Shown one piece after another: positions 7,204 through 14,180 of a stretch of 22,998 bases of DNA (positions within the stretch are counted from its first letter, which is position 1; every line of letters begins with the position of its first letter). The notes beneath the pieces are model-generated. The model did no database searches. It was not told the DNA's origin and saw only the letters and a program-made list of their open reading frames with translations. The position numbers and the translations under genes are program-made. The stretch is from assembly GCA_031550405.1 (NCBI GenBank), contig JAVBOP010000183.1:1-22998 (forward strand), read 5' to 3'. The stretch comes from JAVBOP01 sp031550405 (GTDB taxonomy: Bacteria; Bacteroidota; Ignavibacteria; Kapaibacteriales; UBA2268).

Positions 7204-7944
7204 TTGCTAAATCTATTCAAAAAAGGTAAATACATGCCATACGCAGCAGTGGTTATCGCTTATGCGGCAGTGCTGTTTTTGATATACCTGCTGATAGACA
7301 GGGTTGTGTTTCCGGGCATCACATCGAGCGACGGCATAGCAATAGTACCTGAAATTCAGGGTAAAGACTTTGGAACGGCTAAGAGCAGGCTTGCAGAGCA
7401 GGGGCTTGGCATAGAGATTGTGAAGGAAGTTTATAGCGAAAAGTATAAATCAGGTACGGTTGTCAATCAAACACCTGCTGCCAATGCGCAGGTTAAGAGC
7501 GGGCGGGCAATATTTGTTACGGTCAGCAAGGGCAAGGAAACAGTGGTTGTGCCGTATATCACGGGCTTGACTATGCGCACGGCACGTGTAGCACTGCTTA
7601 AATCCGGGCTTGAACTGGGCAATGTGTCTTATGAATTTAGCGAAAAGTTTGGCAAGGATACTGTTATGTTGCAGGGGAAACCGGCGGGCGCACGCGTGCC
7701 TTATGGCGAAGCTGTCGGCATTGTTATGAGTAAGGGTGCGGAGAACCAGATAAAGATACCTAATGTTACAGGGCTTGGTTTGGCAGAGGCAAAGGCTGCT
7801 ATTGAGGAATCGGGCTTTGTCCTTGGCGAGATAAAGTATCTTTCAGACGAGACCTATCTGCCTGGACTGGTTATGGAACAACTGCCTGCTGCCGGTGAGG
7901 TTGCAGCCACAGGAACAACGATAAATATTACTATCACAAAATAA
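7204..7944 (+). CDS. Membrane-anchored protein with three PASTA domains
   Basis: One membrane segment followed by three PASTA domains, which in other proteins bind cell-wall peptidoglycan fragments or beta-lactams. The TTG at 7204 is chosen because AAGGAG (7191-7196) sits 7 bases before it; this gives 246 residues and a positive cytoplasmic start (LFKKGKY). The ATG at 7234 is a reasonable alternative (AAAAGG 7 bases upstream; 236 residues). Domains in the 246-residue form: membrane helix about 14-33, PASTA at about 47-110, 115-178 and 183-246, each with the VP...G and GTVVNQTPA- or GLVMEQLPA-type turns. No kinase or transpeptidase domain is attached, as is usual for Bacteroidota PASTA proteins. 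The gene is 10 bases upstream of tsaE and probably in one transcript with it. Confidence 0.85.
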   Translation: MLNLFKKGKYMPYAAVVIAYAAVLFLIYLLIDRVVFPGITSSDGIAIVPEIQGKDFGTAKSRLAEQGLGIEIVKEVYSEKYKSGTVVNQTPAANAQVKSGRAIFVTVSKGKETVVVPYITGLTMRTARVALLKSGLELGNVSYEFSEKFGKDTVMLQGKPAGARVPYGEAVGIVMSKGAENQIKIPNVTGLGLAEAKAAIEESGFVLGEIKYLSDETYLPGLVMEQLPAAGEVAATGTTINITITK

Positions 7945-7954
7945 CGGAGAGAAT

Positions 7955-8398
7955 ATGGGAGTAGAGCGTATACTGTCTAAATCCCTGCAAGAGACTATTG
8001 ATATTGGCGCCAGATTCGCTGCCAGACTCATGCCCGGCAATATGGTGCTGCTTTATGGCGATCTGGGTGTTGGCAAGACGGAGTTTGTCAAGTCGATATG
8101 CGATGTGTTTAATGTACGGCAAATAATTACAAGTCCAACCTTCACAATAGTGAATCAATATGACGGCACACGTTTGGGTAAGCCTGTTTCTATTTTGCAT
8201 ATCGATTTGTACAGGATTCAAAATAAAAACGAGCTTATGGAGATGGGTTTCGAGGACTATATTTATTCTGATACCATTAAGTTTGTTGAATGGGCGGAGC
8301 GTTCATTCGGCTTTATCAGCAAATATGATTACAGGATAAGCATTGAGGCAGACCCAGAGGACGAATGTACCCGGCATATTGAAATAGAGCAGGCATAA
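7955..8398 (+). CDS. tsaE: tRNA threonylcarbamoyladenosine biosynthesis ATPase TsaE
   Basis: Cytoplasmic ATPase that works with TsaB and TsaD to make the t6A37 modification of ANN-decoding tRNAs. It has 147 residues, the usual length. Walker A is GDLGVGKT (35-42; many homologues have GDLGAGKT), followed by SPTFTIVNQY (60-69), HIDLYR (82-87) with the conserved acidic residue, MGFEDY and VEWAER (111-116). The ATG at 7955 follows GGAGAG. It starts 10 bases after the PASTA gene and the lipoprotein gene begins 12 bases after its stop, so the three are probably one operon. tsaB and tsaD are not in the window. Confidence 0.93.
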   Translation: MGVERILSKSLQETIDIGARFAARLMPGNMVLLYGDLGVGKTEFVKSICDVFNVRQIITSPTFTIVNQYDGTRLGKPVSILHIDLYRIQNKNELMEMGFEDYIYSDTIKFVEWAERSFGFISKYDYRISIEADPEDECTRHIEIEQA

Positions 8399-8410
8399 GG
8401 ATTGGCTGTG

Positions 8411-9274
8411 ATGATGAAGATAATGACATACGTTTTGATATGTTCCGCTCTCCTGTCCGGCTGCAACGAGCTTAAGGAAGGCAGTTCGGAGTTTATCACT
8501 GTCGGTACATTCAATATACAGTGGCTTGGCGATGGACATGATGATAATGTGAGCCGCAGCGATGGGGATTATGCAGAGATAGCAGATATTATTTCCTCAT
8601 CGGGCATGGATATAATTGCCGTGCAGGAAGTAGAGAATGAGGCTGCGGTTAATAAGATTATTGCCAATCTGGAGGGCTATAAGGCTTGCATGTCTAATAA
8701 ATCGGGCAAGCAGAACGTTGGGATTATTTATAAGGATCATATAAATATCACATCAACGCATGACTATATGCCGCTCACGATGAATGGCAGGTCGCGTCCG
8801 GGATATGTTGTCAGCGCATCTGTTGGCAAGAATCAGTTTGATATAATGGTGGTGCATCTCAAATCGACATCCCGCTATGATTCAACCGATGAGCTGCGGC
8901 TTGCCTCGCGTGAGATGCGTGCAGCGCAGGCAGAGCTTATTTCCAATTGGGCGGATTCGATGATGTCGATTGAAAAGCGCAATGAGCTGGTGATAATGGG
9001 AGATTTCAATGACTACCCTGCCCGCAAGAACAATGCAACGCTCACTCCCATAATCTATAACCCCAACTTGGTATTTCTGACGGCAGAAGTGAAAAGCTGC
9101 AAGCAATCGAATCTGTATGCCATTGACCATATCGTTGTCAGTACTACCACTTGCAAGCGGTTTGTGCAGGGTAGCGTGTTTGTGTATGACTTTAATGTAT
9201 CGCTGCCGGATACTGATGCTGAAAAGGTATCCGACCATTGCCCGATAAGCGTGCAGTTGAAGTTAAATAAATGA
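8411..9274 (+). CDS. Endonuclease/exonuclease/phosphatase-family lipoprotein
   Basis: A probable secreted lipoprotein with a DNase I-like fold, acting as a phosphodiesterase or nuclease on an unknown substrate. The ATG at 8411 is chosen, with AAGG 10 bases before it; the frame also offers TTG 8402, GTG 8408 and ATG 8414. The start MMKIMTYVLICSALLSGC has a lipobox (LLSGC), so the mature protein is a lipid-anchored periplasmic or outer-membrane protein. Catalytic-type motifs in family order: FNIQWLG, IIAVQEVE, VVHLKS, MGDFND, AIDHIV and SDHCPI. Length 287 residues, about right for a single EEP domain. It is the last gene of the unit with the PASTA protein and tsaE, and the hairpin repeat array begins 10 bases after its stop. 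Confidence 0.85.
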   Translation: MMKIMTYVLICSALLSGCNELKEGSSEFITVGTFNIQWLGDGHDDNVSRSDGDYAEIADIISSSGMDIIAVQEVENEAAVNKIIANLEGYKACMSNKSGKQNVGIIYKDHINITSTHDYMPLTMNGRSRPGYVVSASVGKNQFDIMVVHLKSTSRYDSTDELRLASREMRAAQAELISNWADSMMSIEKRNELVIMGDFNDYPARKNNATLTPIIYNPNLVFLTAEVKSCKQSNLYAIDHIVVSTTTCKRFVQGSVFVYDFNVSLPDTDAEKVSDHCPISVQLKLNK

Positions 9275-9283
9275 TGGGTCAGG

Positions 9284-9493
9284 ATTGATGTATAACCCCT
9301 AAATCCCCTAAAGGGGACTTAAAGGTAAATATTTATTCATATAACTACCCCGTCAGTCGAAGTGGTAGGTATAACATCATGTAAATATTGGCAGTTACAT
9401 AATCCCCCTCTTGTAGAGGGGTGCTGCGAAGCAGCGGGGTGTTTTGCCCCTTCGACGAGCTCAGGGAGCTTGGGAAGACATGCTGGGTGGGTA
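9284..9493. repeat. Tandem hairpin-rich repeat, unit 1
   Basis: First of four tandem units, beginning ATTGATGTATAACCCCT. In order it holds CCCCTAAAGGGG, AAAGGTAAATATTTATTCATA (a degenerate dyad), a hairpin CTACC...GGTAG (9345-9368), and three adjacent hairpins at 9405-9450: CCCCTCT-TGT-AGAGGGG, GCTGC-GAA-GCAGC and GGGG...CCCC. It ends with TTCGACGAGCTCAGGGAGCT and ACATGCTGGGTGGG. There is no coding potential. Confidence 0.85.
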
Positions 9494-9728
9494 TTGATGT
9501 ATAACCCCTAAATCCCCTAAAGGGGGACTTAAAGGTAAATATTTTTTCATAAACCTAATTGGAATATGGCGAAATTGGTGAGGTATTAGCAGTCTGAATC
9601 ATGATTTAGCGGATTAAAAGATTTTCAGGAAAAGAATCGAGTAAATCCTAAAATCCTGAGCATCCTGATTCTGAATAATTTCCCCTTCGACGAGCTCAGG
9701 GAGCTTTGGAAGACATGCTGGGTGGGTA
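9494..9728. repeat. Tandem hairpin-rich repeat, unit 2 (middle replaced)
   Basis: Starts and ends like unit 1 (TTGATGTATAACCCCT at 9494; CCCCTTCGACGAGCTCAGGG at about 9682), but the part between about 9555 and 9681 is unrelated to the other units. It carries TATTTTTTCATAAA (9540-9553), the best dyad half-site in the array. Confidence 0.8.
9593..9674. repeat. Imperfect inverted repeat embedded in unit 2
   Basis: TCTGAATCATGAT at 9593-9605 pairs imperfectly with ATCCTGATTCTGA at 9662-9674 (11 of 13 positions). The interior repeats ATCCTxA-type words (AATCCTAAAATCCTGAGCA). It replaces the CCGTCAG and triple-hairpin part of the tandem unit and looks like a second palindromic repeat family. Confidence 0.6.
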
Positions 9729-9936
9729 TTGATGTATTACCCCTCAATCCCCTAAAGAGGACTTAAAGGTAAATATTTATTTATAAATCTAATTCTTCAT
9801 GGAAGGGGAATGTATAACATCATGTAAATATTGATAGTTACATAACTCCCCTCTTGTAGAGGGGTGCTGCGAAGCAGCGGGGTGTTTTGCCCCTTCGACG
9901 AGCTCATGGAGCTTTGGAAGACATGCTGGGTGGGGA
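9729..9936. repeat. Tandem hairpin-rich repeat, unit 3
   Basis: Same layout as unit 1 with differences: TTACCCCTCAATCCCCTAAAGAGG (first hairpin weakened), a different stretch AATTCTTCATGGAAGGGG in place of the CTACC hairpin, then the intact triple hairpin at 9848-9893. The next unit starts 208 bases after this one. Confidence 0.8.
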
Positions 9937-10073
9937 TTGATGTATTACCCCTCAATCCCCTAAAGAGGACTTGAAGGTAAATATTTATTCATATAACTAC
10001 CCCGTCAGTCGAAGTGGTAGGTATAACATTATGTAAATATTGGCAGTTACATAATTCTCCTCTTGTAGAGGGT
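9937..10073. repeat. Tandem hairpin-rich repeat, unit 4 (truncated)
   Basis: Begins TTGATGTATTACCCCTCAATCCCC as unit 3 does, contains the CTACC...GGTAG hairpin of unit 1, and breaks off after CTCCTCTTGTAGAGGG at about 10073. The triple hairpin is incomplete. The OstA-like gene starts 50 bases further on. Confidence 0.75.
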
Positions 10074-10123
10074 ATTGCATATTAAACTGGAAATTGATAA
10101 TTGTTGGGTATAAGAACATAAGT

Positions 10124-11419
10124 ATGATGATAAAGAGTGTTATAATTCTATTGATGCTGGTGCGGCTCTCCGCCATATCGGGCGAGCCTGTTGTGCTGAA
10201 GTATGCCGATGAAATGCTTGGTGAAAGTACGGATACCAGCGCCACCCGCACACTTGTCGGTAATGTGCAGCTTCAGCAGGGCAATGTCTTGGTTACATGC
10301 GACCATGCCGTGCAGTATATGAATCTGAATACCTACCAGCTTTCGGGCAATGTTGTTATCACCCAGAATACAATAATTCTGAAATCGCCGCTTGTCCTGT
10401 ATAATGGCAATACTTATATCGCCGATGCTAAAAATGGCGTAACGATACAGGATAAAGGCACAACCTTGAAGGCAAAGCGCGGCAACTATTCGACCAGAAC
10501 CCTAATAGCAAATTTCCATGACGATGTGGTTCTGACAGATGATTCGGTTGTTATCTATTGCGATTTTATAACGCACGACAGGAAAACTGAAGACAGCAAG
10601 GCGGCTCATAATGTGCTGATAAAGAGCAGGCACTCGAACACGTTTCTGCTTGCCGATACCGTGATTAACATCTACAAAGACAACTATTCGCTTGCATGGG
10701 GAAATCCTGTCCTGTTTCAGGTAGATACAGTTAGAACGAAGGCGCTTGATGGCGATACTCTTGCAGAAGCGGTTATAACGTTCGATACATTGACTGCAAA
10801 ATCTGATACTATGGAGGCATTCCGCAGCAAAACCGACGAGTATTACCGATTTAAGCAGAACGTGGAGATTATAAGAAACGACATGCGTGTCAAGGCGAAT
10901 GACGGATATTTTTACAGGCAGAAGGAGTATTTCATATTGCGCGAGCAACCCATTGTCTGGTACAACTCTACGCAACTGCATGCCGATTCGATAACCGTCT
11001 TTATGTCTCAAGAAAAATTAAAAAAAATTCATTCTATAGGCAATTCAATTGCAATCACTAATGAAGACACCACTTATGCAGACAAGGTCGACCAGCTCGC
11101 AGGCAATGAGATTGAGATTATTTTCGAAGATGATTCGCTTAAACAGATTACTAGTCGAGGCAATGCCAAGAGTCTGTATTTTATGAGAACGGAGAACGAA
11201 CCTGATGGTTTGATAAAGAACACCGCCGCCGCCATAACTATAAATATCAGTGAAGATAAGCCGGAAAACATTGTGCTTGTTGACCAGATTCCGGGAGAAT
11301 ATATTCCTGAGCCATTGATTTTGGGCAATGAGCGCAGTTTTTTCCTTCCAGAATACAAGTCGTCCGATGCCCCGCCCAATCGCCCTGTCATTAATTTCAA
11401 GCTATACTTCAGAAATTAA
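10124..11419 (+). CDS. OstA/LptA-like outer-membrane biogenesis protein
   Basis: Probably a periplasmic protein of lipopolysaccharide transport, or of a related outer-membrane assembly path. From the ATG at 10124 it has 431 residues; an ATG at 10127 is equally possible, and the earlier TTG at 10094 has no support. Residues 1-19 (MMIKSVIILLMLVRLSAIS) form a signal peptide. The next 150 residues are the repetitive beta-strand pattern of the OstA domain (LVGNVQLQQGNVLVTCDHA, LSGNVVITQ). The C-terminal part with NEIEIIFEDDSLKQITSRGNA and VDQIPGEYIP is typical of the longer Bacteroidota/Ignavibacteria OstA-like proteins. It ends 32 bases from the convergent small gene, and no other lpt gene is in the window. 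Confidence 0.8.
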   Translation: MMIKSVIILLMLVRLSAISGEPVVLKYADEMLGESTDTSATRTLVGNVQLQQGNVLVTCDHAVQYMNLNTYQLSGNVVITQNTIILKSPLVLYNGNTYIADAKNGVTIQDKGTTLKAKRGNYSTRTLIANFHDDVVLTDDSVVIYCDFITHDRKTEDSKAAHNVLIKSRHSNTFLLADTVINIYKDNYSLAWGNPVLFQVDTVRTKALDGDTLAEAVITFDTLTAKSDTMEAFRSKTDEYYRFKQNVEIIRNDMRVKANDGYFYRQKEYFILREQPIVWYNSTQLHADSITVFMSQEKLKKIHSIGNSIAITNEDTTYADKVDQLAGNEIEIIFEDDSLKQITSRGNAKSLYFMRTENEPDGLIKNTAAAITINISEDKPENIVLVDQIPGEYIPEPLILGNERSFFLPEYKSSDAPPNRPVINFKLYFRN

Positions 11420-11451
11420 AGCGGAGAGCCAGCTTTTTCGAGGCATGGCAG

Positions 11452-11736
11452 TTATTCGTTTAATTTTAAAAATTCTTTGTCTAAGGTTTGCTCTATTTGC
11501 CCCTTGGCAAGCGAACCGACGAAATTAAGGTTGACGAAAACAATGATGCTGTAGTCCAGTACAGTTATTGTGCCGTCTCCGATTTTGGAGCTAAAAACCA
11601 GTTTGTTGCCCTGCCATTCCACATTATCCACAATCGCCTTTAGCGCAGGCATGTCGAGCATTAACTTGTTTACGATTTGTCTGGTTTCATCAGCTGTTTT
11701 GCTTGTTTTGAAGGTCTTATTTATGGTTGATGCCAT
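11452..11736 (-). CDS. Small protein resembling polyhydroxyalkanoic-acid-system (PHA_gran_rgn) family
   Basis: A 94-residue soluble protein starting MASTINKTFKTSKTADETR. The central VEWQGNKLVFSSKIGDGTI, followed by VLDYSIIVFVNL and a final IEQTLDKEF helix, matches the pattern of the PHA granule-region family, which has W-x-G-(D/N)-x-L-x-F and a G-x-(I/L)-x-V strand. No phasin or PHA synthase gene is in the window, so a role in PHA storage is not supported by context. It starts 46 bases after the J-domain gene on the same strand and is probably the last gene of the sprA-side unit. The name is tentative. Confidence 0.45.
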   Translation of the reverse strand: MASTINKTFKTSKTADETRQIVNKLMLDMPALKAIVDNVEWQGNKLVFSSKIGDGTITVLDYSIIVFVNLNFVGSLAKGQIEQTLDKEFLKLNE

Positions 11737-11750
11737 TGAGTTGCTGTTTT

Positions 11751-11774
11751 AAAAATGAATAAAAATTAATAATT
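11751..11774. repeat. AT-rich dyad, degenerate copy (J-domain / PHA-like gap)
   Basis: AAAAATGAA, TAAAAA, TTAATAATT. The left core ATGAA and the 6-base spacing are kept, and the right arm resembles that of the copy at 14146 (TTAATAATC). This is weak on its own and counted only because of its position in an intergenic gap. Confidence 0.3.
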
Positions 11775-11782
11775 CTAATGTT

Positions 11783-12076
11783 CTATCTCTTTGCGAGCAT
11801 TTTCTGCGTTACTTCTTTTATTTCCGCAATATCCTTTTCGTCCAGTTGATAATCGGCATGGTAATAGTCAAACAGCTGGATAGAATATTCCAGCCGCCTG
11901 TCCAAATCCCCGAGAACGCTGTATGCTTCTGTAATTTGATAATATTTGTGTCGGGCTTTATTATTAGGGTTTTTATCGGGATGGTATTTCTTCACAAGCT
12001 CGTAGTATGCCTTTTTCACATCCTCTGCCGTTGCTGTTTTGTCTAATCCCAATATTTTGTAATAATCTTTTAACAC
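11783..12076 (-). CDS. Small J-domain (DnaJ-like) protein
   Basis: A 97-residue co-chaperone that should stimulate the ATPase of DnaK. The J-domain fills residues 4-65: DYYKILGLDKTATAEDVKKAY, less its last residue, then the HPD motif at 32-34 in KKYHPDKNP, and AYSVLGD. There is no Gly/Phe region, zinc finger or substrate-binding domain, so it is a type III (J-domain only) protein. The start is GTG at 12076, 17 bases after the M1 peptidase stop, so translation is probably coupled to that gene. Its place behind sprA and a secreted peptidase could mean help in keeping large exported proteins unfolded, but that is inference. Confidence 0.88.
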   Translation of the reverse strand: MLKDYYKILGLDKTATAEDVKKAYYELVKKYHPDKNPNNKARHKYYQITEAYSVLGDLDRRLEYSIQLFDYYHADYQLDEKDIAEIKEVTQKMLAKR

Positions 12077-12093
12077 CTATATTTTCCAATTGC

Positions 12094-14121
12094 TTATCTG
12101 TCTATTGCAATTTTTTCTATTATGCTGTTATTTACTTTTATGAAATAGATACCGTTTGCAAGACTGCTTATATTTATTGTTGCGGTTTCAGAATCAATAT
12201 CCATACCTGTATCAATTCTTTTCCCAAAAATATCAAATAATTCTATATTTTCAATGCAATGATCTGGGTATTTCACAAAAATATTTTCATGCGTGCCTGC
12301 GGGCGTTGGGTATACAAGCAGCTCGCCAGCCAGCGCCTCATCAATGCCCGAATGGTTGTTTGTAAATGTACACAGCACTTTATCGGTGTTTATTGCTATC
12401 GAATTAATCGTAACTAATGTATCAAGATGGAACTCAAACTGCTGCTCCCGAGCGTTATTTACAGCAGTAAAAGTAAATGCCGTGTCAGAATTTGACAGTA
12501 TGAACTCAAGCGGCATAACAAATGCTTCTGGAATATTGTTGCCTGTTTGTATTTGAGCTAAGTTGACAGTAATCTTAGTCTTGCCGTCTTCCTGCATCTT
12601 GGATTCAGATGTTATTTCATATTTCGGATAGCCCGCCTGATACAGCCACTGCGTAAAATATGTATCCAAATCAACACTTGGATTATCCACCCGCGTGATA
12701 AAATAATTTGTAAATTCTTCAGTACTTATATTCTTGTACCTATACTCATCTAAAAGCTCTCTAAGTATGCTATACATAAGGTCTTTACCTATTATTTCGC
12801 TCAATTGATGATATACCCATGAAGCCTTCTCATATATATTTCTGGCATAATTTGTGAAAAACATATCATCGCCTACAACCTCATAAGTCGAGTAAATAGA
12901 TACATTTTTCGCATAATTTGGAGCATAATATAAATACCTGTATCCTTGCCAGAACATCTCGTCATAATATCTTTTCTCATCCTTAGTGCCATTCATATTT
13001 TCGGCATATACTGCCTGCGACCAGCTTGCACCGCCTTCGTTGAACCATATATCCGACCATGTCTCGCATGTAACGGAATTGCCGAACCAGTGATGTGCCA
13101 GTTCATGCGCCAATCCGCCAATATAATAATTTGGCGATTCAATCCACTGCCTGTCGACAGCCGTTATCGTCTGATTTTCCATACCCATGCCTTCATGCCC
13201 ATCTAACAGGTAGTCTACAACTGCAATTCCATATTTTCCGAATGGATACCTGCCGAATAATGATGAAAAAATATTCATCATATCTGCCGTATTTTTAAAA
13301 GCAGCTTTGGCATTATGGGTTGTGCCATTATAATCTTCCTGCCACATATAGTATTCGAGCGGTATGGAATCTTTTGGAGTAGAGTTTTCGATGACCGCCC
13401 ATTCGCTATATTTGACAAAATCGGAGGCAGCAAAAAACATGAGATATGTTGCTACTTGCGAGGTATCCGACCAGTAAAAAGTCGCTGCAACAGTATCAGC
13501 CTCATCGCCAGTATGATGCACATTATAGCGGATAGAATCAAGCATGCCGTTGGATACAGCAGTATAACTATATGGTACTTCGATACTTATAGCAGAAGCA
13601 GCCTTGTCATCCGGCACATCATTGCATGGAAACCAGTATTGCGCATATTTCGGCTCGTTATTTGTAAACACGCTTAGATGCGATGCGGCTGATGTTTGGG
13701 TTTTGCCATACACAAGTCCCTGATTTATAGGGTTGTTATAGATATAATCTATAGTCAGAGTGATAATATCGGCACTATCAATCGGATTGTCTAAAGTAAC
13801 CTTCAAAATGCTGTCCACCACCTCGAAATATATGTATACCTGCCCATTCAGCAGCACAGACTGTATATTCAACTTGTTGGCATCAAGCTCCACCCTATCC
13901 AAGCCATTAGCCAATGCCATAAGGGTAATAGCAGCCTGCGCCTGAAACTGCCGCTTATTGGGCTCCTGCGAAGTACTGTCGAGCATAGTTGTTAAATCAA
14001 ATTTCAAATTGTAGCTCAGCACATCATATCCTCTTGATGCACTTATTGCAGGCATATTAGCACTGCCAAGCATTGCAATAAATGCAATAACAACTAATAA
14101 ATTATTCTTTTTAATTTTCAT
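12094..14121 (-). CDS. M1-family zinc aminopeptidase with T9SS type-A sorting domain
   Basis: A 675-residue secreted metallopeptidase that removes N-terminal residues from peptides outside the cell. An N-terminal signal peptide (about residues 1-28, cleavage near AISA) leads into the M1 beta domain. The exopeptidase motif GMEN is at 313-316, the zinc site HELAHH at 339-344 (H339, H343, catalytic E340), and the third ligand E362 is in WFNEGGASW. The last 75 residues (ELLVYPTPAG..., IENIELFDIFGKRID, LANGIYFIKVN) form a type-A C-terminal sorting domain, so the enzyme should cross the outer membrane by T9SS and have this domain removed. It lies 59 bases downstream of sprA on the same strand and 17 bases upstream of the J-domain gene. 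Confidence 0.93.
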   Translation of the reverse strand: MKIKKNNLLVVIAFIAMLGSANMPAISASRGYDVLSYNLKFDLTTMLDSTSQEPNKRQFQAQAAITLMALANGLDRVELDANKLNIQSVLLNGQVYIYFEVVDSILKVTLDNPIDSADIITLTIDYIYNNPINQGLVYGKTQTSAASHLSVFTNNEPKYAQYWFPCNDVPDDKAASAISIEVPYSYTAVSNGMLDSIRYNVHHTGDEADTVAATFYWSDTSQVATYLMFFAASDFVKYSEWAVIENSTPKDSIPLEYYMWQEDYNGTTHNAKAAFKNTADMMNIFSSLFGRYPFGKYGIAVVDYLLDGHEGMGMENQTITAVDRQWIESPNYYIGGLAHELAHHWFGNSVTCETWSDIWFNEGGASWSQAVYAENMNGTKDEKRYYDEMFWQGYRYLYYAPNYAKNVSIYSTYEVVGDDMFFTNYARNIYEKASWVYHQLSEIIGKDLMYSILRELLDEYRYKNISTEEFTNYFITRVDNPSVDLDTYFTQWLYQAGYPKYEITSESKMQEDGKTKITVNLAQIQTGNNIPEAFVMPLEFILSNSDTAFTFTAVNNAREQQFEFHLDTLVTINSIAINTDKVLCTFTNNHSGIDEALAGELLVYPTPAGTHENIFVKYPDHCIENIELFDIFGKRIDTGMDIDSETATINISSLANGIYFIKVNNSIIEKIAIDR
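13260..13281. repeat. AT-rich dyad inside the M1 peptidase gene
   Basis: ATGATGAA, AAAATA, TTCATCAT: a perfect inverted repeat with 8-bp arms and the same 6-base AT spacer (the AAAATA form seen at 5427 and 21992). It is coding sequence for residues just before the GMEN region, so this may be coincidence; the outer bases differ from the intergenic copies. Confidence 0.4.
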
Positions 14122-14145
14122 GATATTATCTTTATATTTAAGATG

Positions 14146-14169
14146 TTTTATGAATTTTTTTTAATAATC
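14146..14169. repeat. AT-rich dyad, degenerate copy (sprA / M1 peptidase gap)
   Basis: TTTTATGAA, TTTTTT, TTAATAATC: complete left arm, correct spacing, degenerate right arm. It lies about 25 bases upstream of the M1 peptidase start on the minus strand. Confidence 0.5.
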
Positions 14170-14180
14170 ATGCAGAAAGA

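Noticed and set aside
9284..10073. CRISPR array
   Set aside because: Repeats are about 208 bases with internal hairpins and no short unique spacers, and no cas genes are near.
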